The position numbers and the translations under genes are program-made. The notes under the pieces are model-generated. The model was given only the letters and a program-made list of their open reading frames with translations. It did not search any database and had not been told where the DNA came from. This document shows, one piece after another, positions 61,814-64,000 of a stretch of DNA of 64,000 bases (its first letter is position 1; each line of letters starts with the position of its first letter). Where the stretch lies: the NCBI GenBank assembly GCA_965240325.2, contig OZ251223.1, forward strand, positions 620,001 through 684,000. The letters run 5' to 3'. The stretch comes from Rebecca billardiae RCC1528. Taxonomy: Eukaryota > Haptophyta.

Positions 61814-62238
61814 TCGTAGTAGTGCTATGAGCGGGTCGGGAGACCTCGTCGGAAAACAGGATAGTGCAGACTGCGAGCTCCCCCAGCCGCCGCACCTCGT
61901 TTGAAAACGGTGTCGGCCATCAGCAGTGGGAAGCAGCTTCAACAGTAACGCTGCGACAGTGACCAAGGGTGACCAGCTTCAAATGACTACGTCGATCACA
62001 TCTTCAATCTTGATTCCTTTGATCACGTCATTCTCAATTTAGCGATTCAACTGTGAAAACGACGACGACGGACCGCCGTCAGTTAGACACCCAAAAATCA
62101 TTTGTTGTGCGTGGATTTTCATTATTCCTTTTCGGAGTCCGGCCCGGCTTCGGTAGCCGCCGCCGTCGCCCTGCTCGAGCTCGTCAGCTCGCACGACGCT
62201 GGCGCGGTGCCGGCCCCACACGAGCACGGCGCGAGCTC
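61814..62238. other. Intergenic region, probable promoter of the SAP/WW gene
   Basis: AT-richer around 61975-62110. A frame continues upstream of the next ATG without a start codon. Otherwise nothing seen. Confidence 0.4.
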
Positions 62239-63240
62239 ATGACGGTGCGCACGCCGAACGGCAAGGCCGTGTCATCGCTCAAGGTGGCAGAACTGCGCGC
62301 CGAGCTCAAGAGCTTAGGGCTTCCCACAGATGGGCTCAAAGCCGTGCTCGCCGGTCGCCTGGAAGAGGCGCTCACCAGCAGCGCACAAGAGCTGGCTGCG
62401 GCGGCCCCCGAGCCCACTTCAGCTCCCGTGCCGGCGGCCGTGGACGCAAGTCGTGGTGCTGTCACCACCACGCCCGACAAAAAGCCGGCTGCCGAGGAGA
62501 AGGGGCGGCGCAGCTCCCGCGGCTCGGCGCGCAAGTCCGCGCCTGATGCTGACAAGGGCACGGCCACGCTGCAACCGGCAGCTGCACCTGCAGCGGCAGA
62601 CTCGGCGCCACCGAGTCACGCCGCGTCGGCAGTACCCGCTGAGGCCGCACCAGCAGCACCAACGCCAGCCAAGGCCCCGCCCTCGCAGCCCGCGGCTGAG
62701 CGCCCCGCGACCGAATCGGCCGTGGCCGCGCAGCCGCACCGGGCGCAGGAGCCAGCAGATGGGACTGCCGTCCCAAGCATGAGCTCGGAACCAGCTGCCG
62801 TGCCCTCGCAGGCTGCCCCTGCCGCTGCGATGACCAAGAAAGTGCCTGCTCCGGCTTCCGAGCCCACGGCGGCGCAGCCGCAGCCCGGCACGACGGGCAG
62901 CAAGCGCCCAGCACCTGCGGCGGCAGGAGCTCCGGATGCAGCCATGCCGGCGGCGGCGTCAGACTGGGTGACGCAGTGGGACCCGAAACATGGGTGCGTC
63001 TACTACTTCAACACGCGCACCAAGGAGAGCACGTGGGCGGCCCCGCCGACGCTCGCCCCACCCGGCGCTGGCGCAGGACACGTGAGCCAGCCTCCGCAGC
63101 TCCCGGCCCCGCCTCCGCAGCCGGCACCGAAACGAGCACGCGCGGATGCTGCGCATGGGAAGCCGGCGTCGGAGGAGTATCGCGAGAGCTTCCGCGAGTA
63201 CATGGCGAGATACCAGGCATCGCTCGCAGAACGCAGCTAG
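62239..63240 (+). CDS. SAP and WW domain protein
   Basis: 333 aa from the ATG at 62239 (the frame extends upstream to a GTG). Residues 14-46 (LKVAELRAELKSLGLPTDGL then RLEEAL) are a SAP domain, a short helix-turn-helix that binds DNA or RNA in chromatin and RNA-processing proteins. A long Ala/Pro/Ser-rich disordered linker follows. Then comes a WW domain, WVTQWDPKHGCVYYFNTRT plus KESTWAAP (about 236-263), which binds proline-rich peptides. The C-terminus is a short charged helix (SEEYRESFREYMARYQ). The pair of domains suggests a nuclear adaptor in transcription or splicing. No close named family is recognised. Confidence 0.8.
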   Translation: MTVRTPNGKAVSSLKVAELRAELKSLGLPTDGLKAVLAGRLEEALTSSAQELAAAAPEPTSAPVPAAVDASRGAVTTTPDKKPAAEEKGRRSSRGSARKSAPDADKGTATLQPAAAPAAADSAPPSHAASAVPAEAAPAAPTPAKAPPSQPAAERPATESAVAAQPHRAQEPADGTAVPSMSSEPAAVPSQAAPAAAMTKKVPAPASEPTAAQPQPGTTGSKRPAPAAAGAPDAAMPAAASDWVTQWDPKHGCVYYFNTRTKESTWAAPPTLAPPGAGAGHVSQPPQLPAPPPQPAPKRARADAAHGKPASEEYRESFREYMARYQASLAERS

Positions 63241-63808
63241 GAACTGGCTGGCGCTCGCGTCTCCCTGTCTGCAGCTCCCCCGTGATCTCCGGTGCAGCGG
63301 GGCTGCGACCGCCACATCACACCTGGGAACGCGCGCATTTCAAAACGCACTCGTCCCACGTCCTCCCTCCTTTTCGCGCGTGCTCCTCGTGTCCATAGCC
63401 GCCCAACCTGGGACCGGTGGGCAGATTGGCGCCCACGACTCGCACGTGACTCTGGCAGCCGCGACCGTGCGCAGCGGCCACCGGACACCATGCGTCCGAA
63501 GGCTCTGACTGCCTGACTCTTCTGCGCCGTGGCCTGCGGGATCGCGGAGAGCCGGAGAGCCCGGAGACGTCAGTCAGACGCGGCGCAGGTAGTCGGTCAA
63601 TGCCGTCAATGTGATCGATCACCGTCACTGAGCTCAGGCACGCATCAGACATCAATCAGTCTGTTCTCAGACATCACGTGACTCACGTAGACGTAGTTCA
63701 GATTAAATAAGTTCACGTAGTAGTAATAAGCTACCGCGATCAAATATATATATATATATCAATATTATGATGATGATGATCATCCGGCCTCAATTATTAT
63801 TATTAATA
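63241..63808. other. Intergenic region between convergent genes
   Basis: AT-rich from 63690 to 63808, with a short TA run (63745-63758) and ATG/ATT triplet repeats. No gene seen. Confidence 0.45.
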
Positions 63809-64000
63809 TTAACCGTCGGCGTCGGAATCGGGCGAATCGGCGTCGTCGTCACCGCGATGCCGACGTGTGCGGCGGTGGCGCTCATGATGGTGATGATGTC
63901 TCCTGCGGCTGTCATCGTCGGCCGCCTCAGCGCTCGTCGCATCATCATCGCTGTCCATGTCGAATCGGCCGGTAGCATTGCCGAGCTGCGAAAGAGGCGG
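63809..64000 (-). CDS. C-terminal end of a gene running out of the window
   Basis: Open minus-strand frame from the window edge to TAA at 63811-63809, at least 63 codons. It contains DMDSDDDATSAEAADDDSRR, a His run, then Arg-rich and Asp-rich stretches. Acidic, His- and Arg-rich tails of this type occur in many nuclear proteins; no function can be given from this fragment. Confidence 0.4.
   Translation of the reverse strand, partial: PPLSQLGNATGRFDMDSDDDATSAEAADDDSRRRHHHHHERHRRTRRHRGDDDADSPDSDADG

Overview
This is a eukaryotic nuclear window, most likely from a GC-rich alga with a complex plastid; a haptophyte (Prymnesium/Chrysochromulina/Emiliania-like) is my best guess by inference. Evidence seen: many short introns (about 55-300 nt) that mostly start GTGCG or GTGAG and end GCAG, with exon phases that match across each junction; one probable GC-AG intron; proteins starting with a signal peptide followed by an Ala/Arg-rich transit-like stretch; a dynein-light-chain-like protein suggesting a flagellate; and a probable selenoprotein with its own SECIS element. 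About 27 genes lie on both strands, often as head-to-head pairs. Intergenic DNA is rich in simple repeats and short dispersed repeats.

Region by region. 0-9 kb: a sulfotransferase-like protein, the mitochondrial propionyl-CoA carboxylase beta subunit (4 exons), and a methyltransferase-like protein that begins with the first motif of homoserine kinase. 9-16 kb: a possible small Pro-rich protein and a three-exon FANCM-type helicase carrying a Tudor-like domain and a long poly-Gln tract. 16-28 kb: a matrixin-like protease with two membrane helices just before its zinc motif, a metallophosphoesterase, a WD40 protein, a dynein p28-like protein with an EF hand, and an unrecognised protein of internal repeats. 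28-36 kb: a MATE transporter, a MITE-like inverted repeat, an ABC-F ATPase, a GT25-like glycosyltransferase, a strong hairpin, and the selenoprotein (in-frame TGA plus 3' SECIS).

36-43 kb: an F-box-like gene whose 5' end is cut off by a complete 3.2-kb DNA transposon (about 460-bp terminal inverted repeats, 7-bp target-site duplication, one 562-aa gene), then a RING/WD40 protein recognisable as RFWD3. FANCM and RFWD3 both belong to the interstrand-crosslink repair (Fanconi) pathway. 43-50 kb: a head-to-head pair (F-box/profilin-like and ankyrin), then an MFS transporter and an NHA-type antiporter with overlapping 5' ends. 51-56.5 kb: a gene-poor block of a composite dispersed repeat, a GACCGCG-gaa-CGCGGTC hairpin repeat, and tandem duplications. 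56.5-64 kb: two divergent, inverted copies of a DOMON plus copper type II monooxygenase gene, a SAP/WW protein, and the 3' end of one more gene.

Start codons given are ATG; longer frames that begin with GTG or TTG were trimmed to the first plausible ATG. Splice sites were chosen by eye from frame, phase and family alignment and are not supported by transcripts. All family calls come from recalled motifs, not searches.
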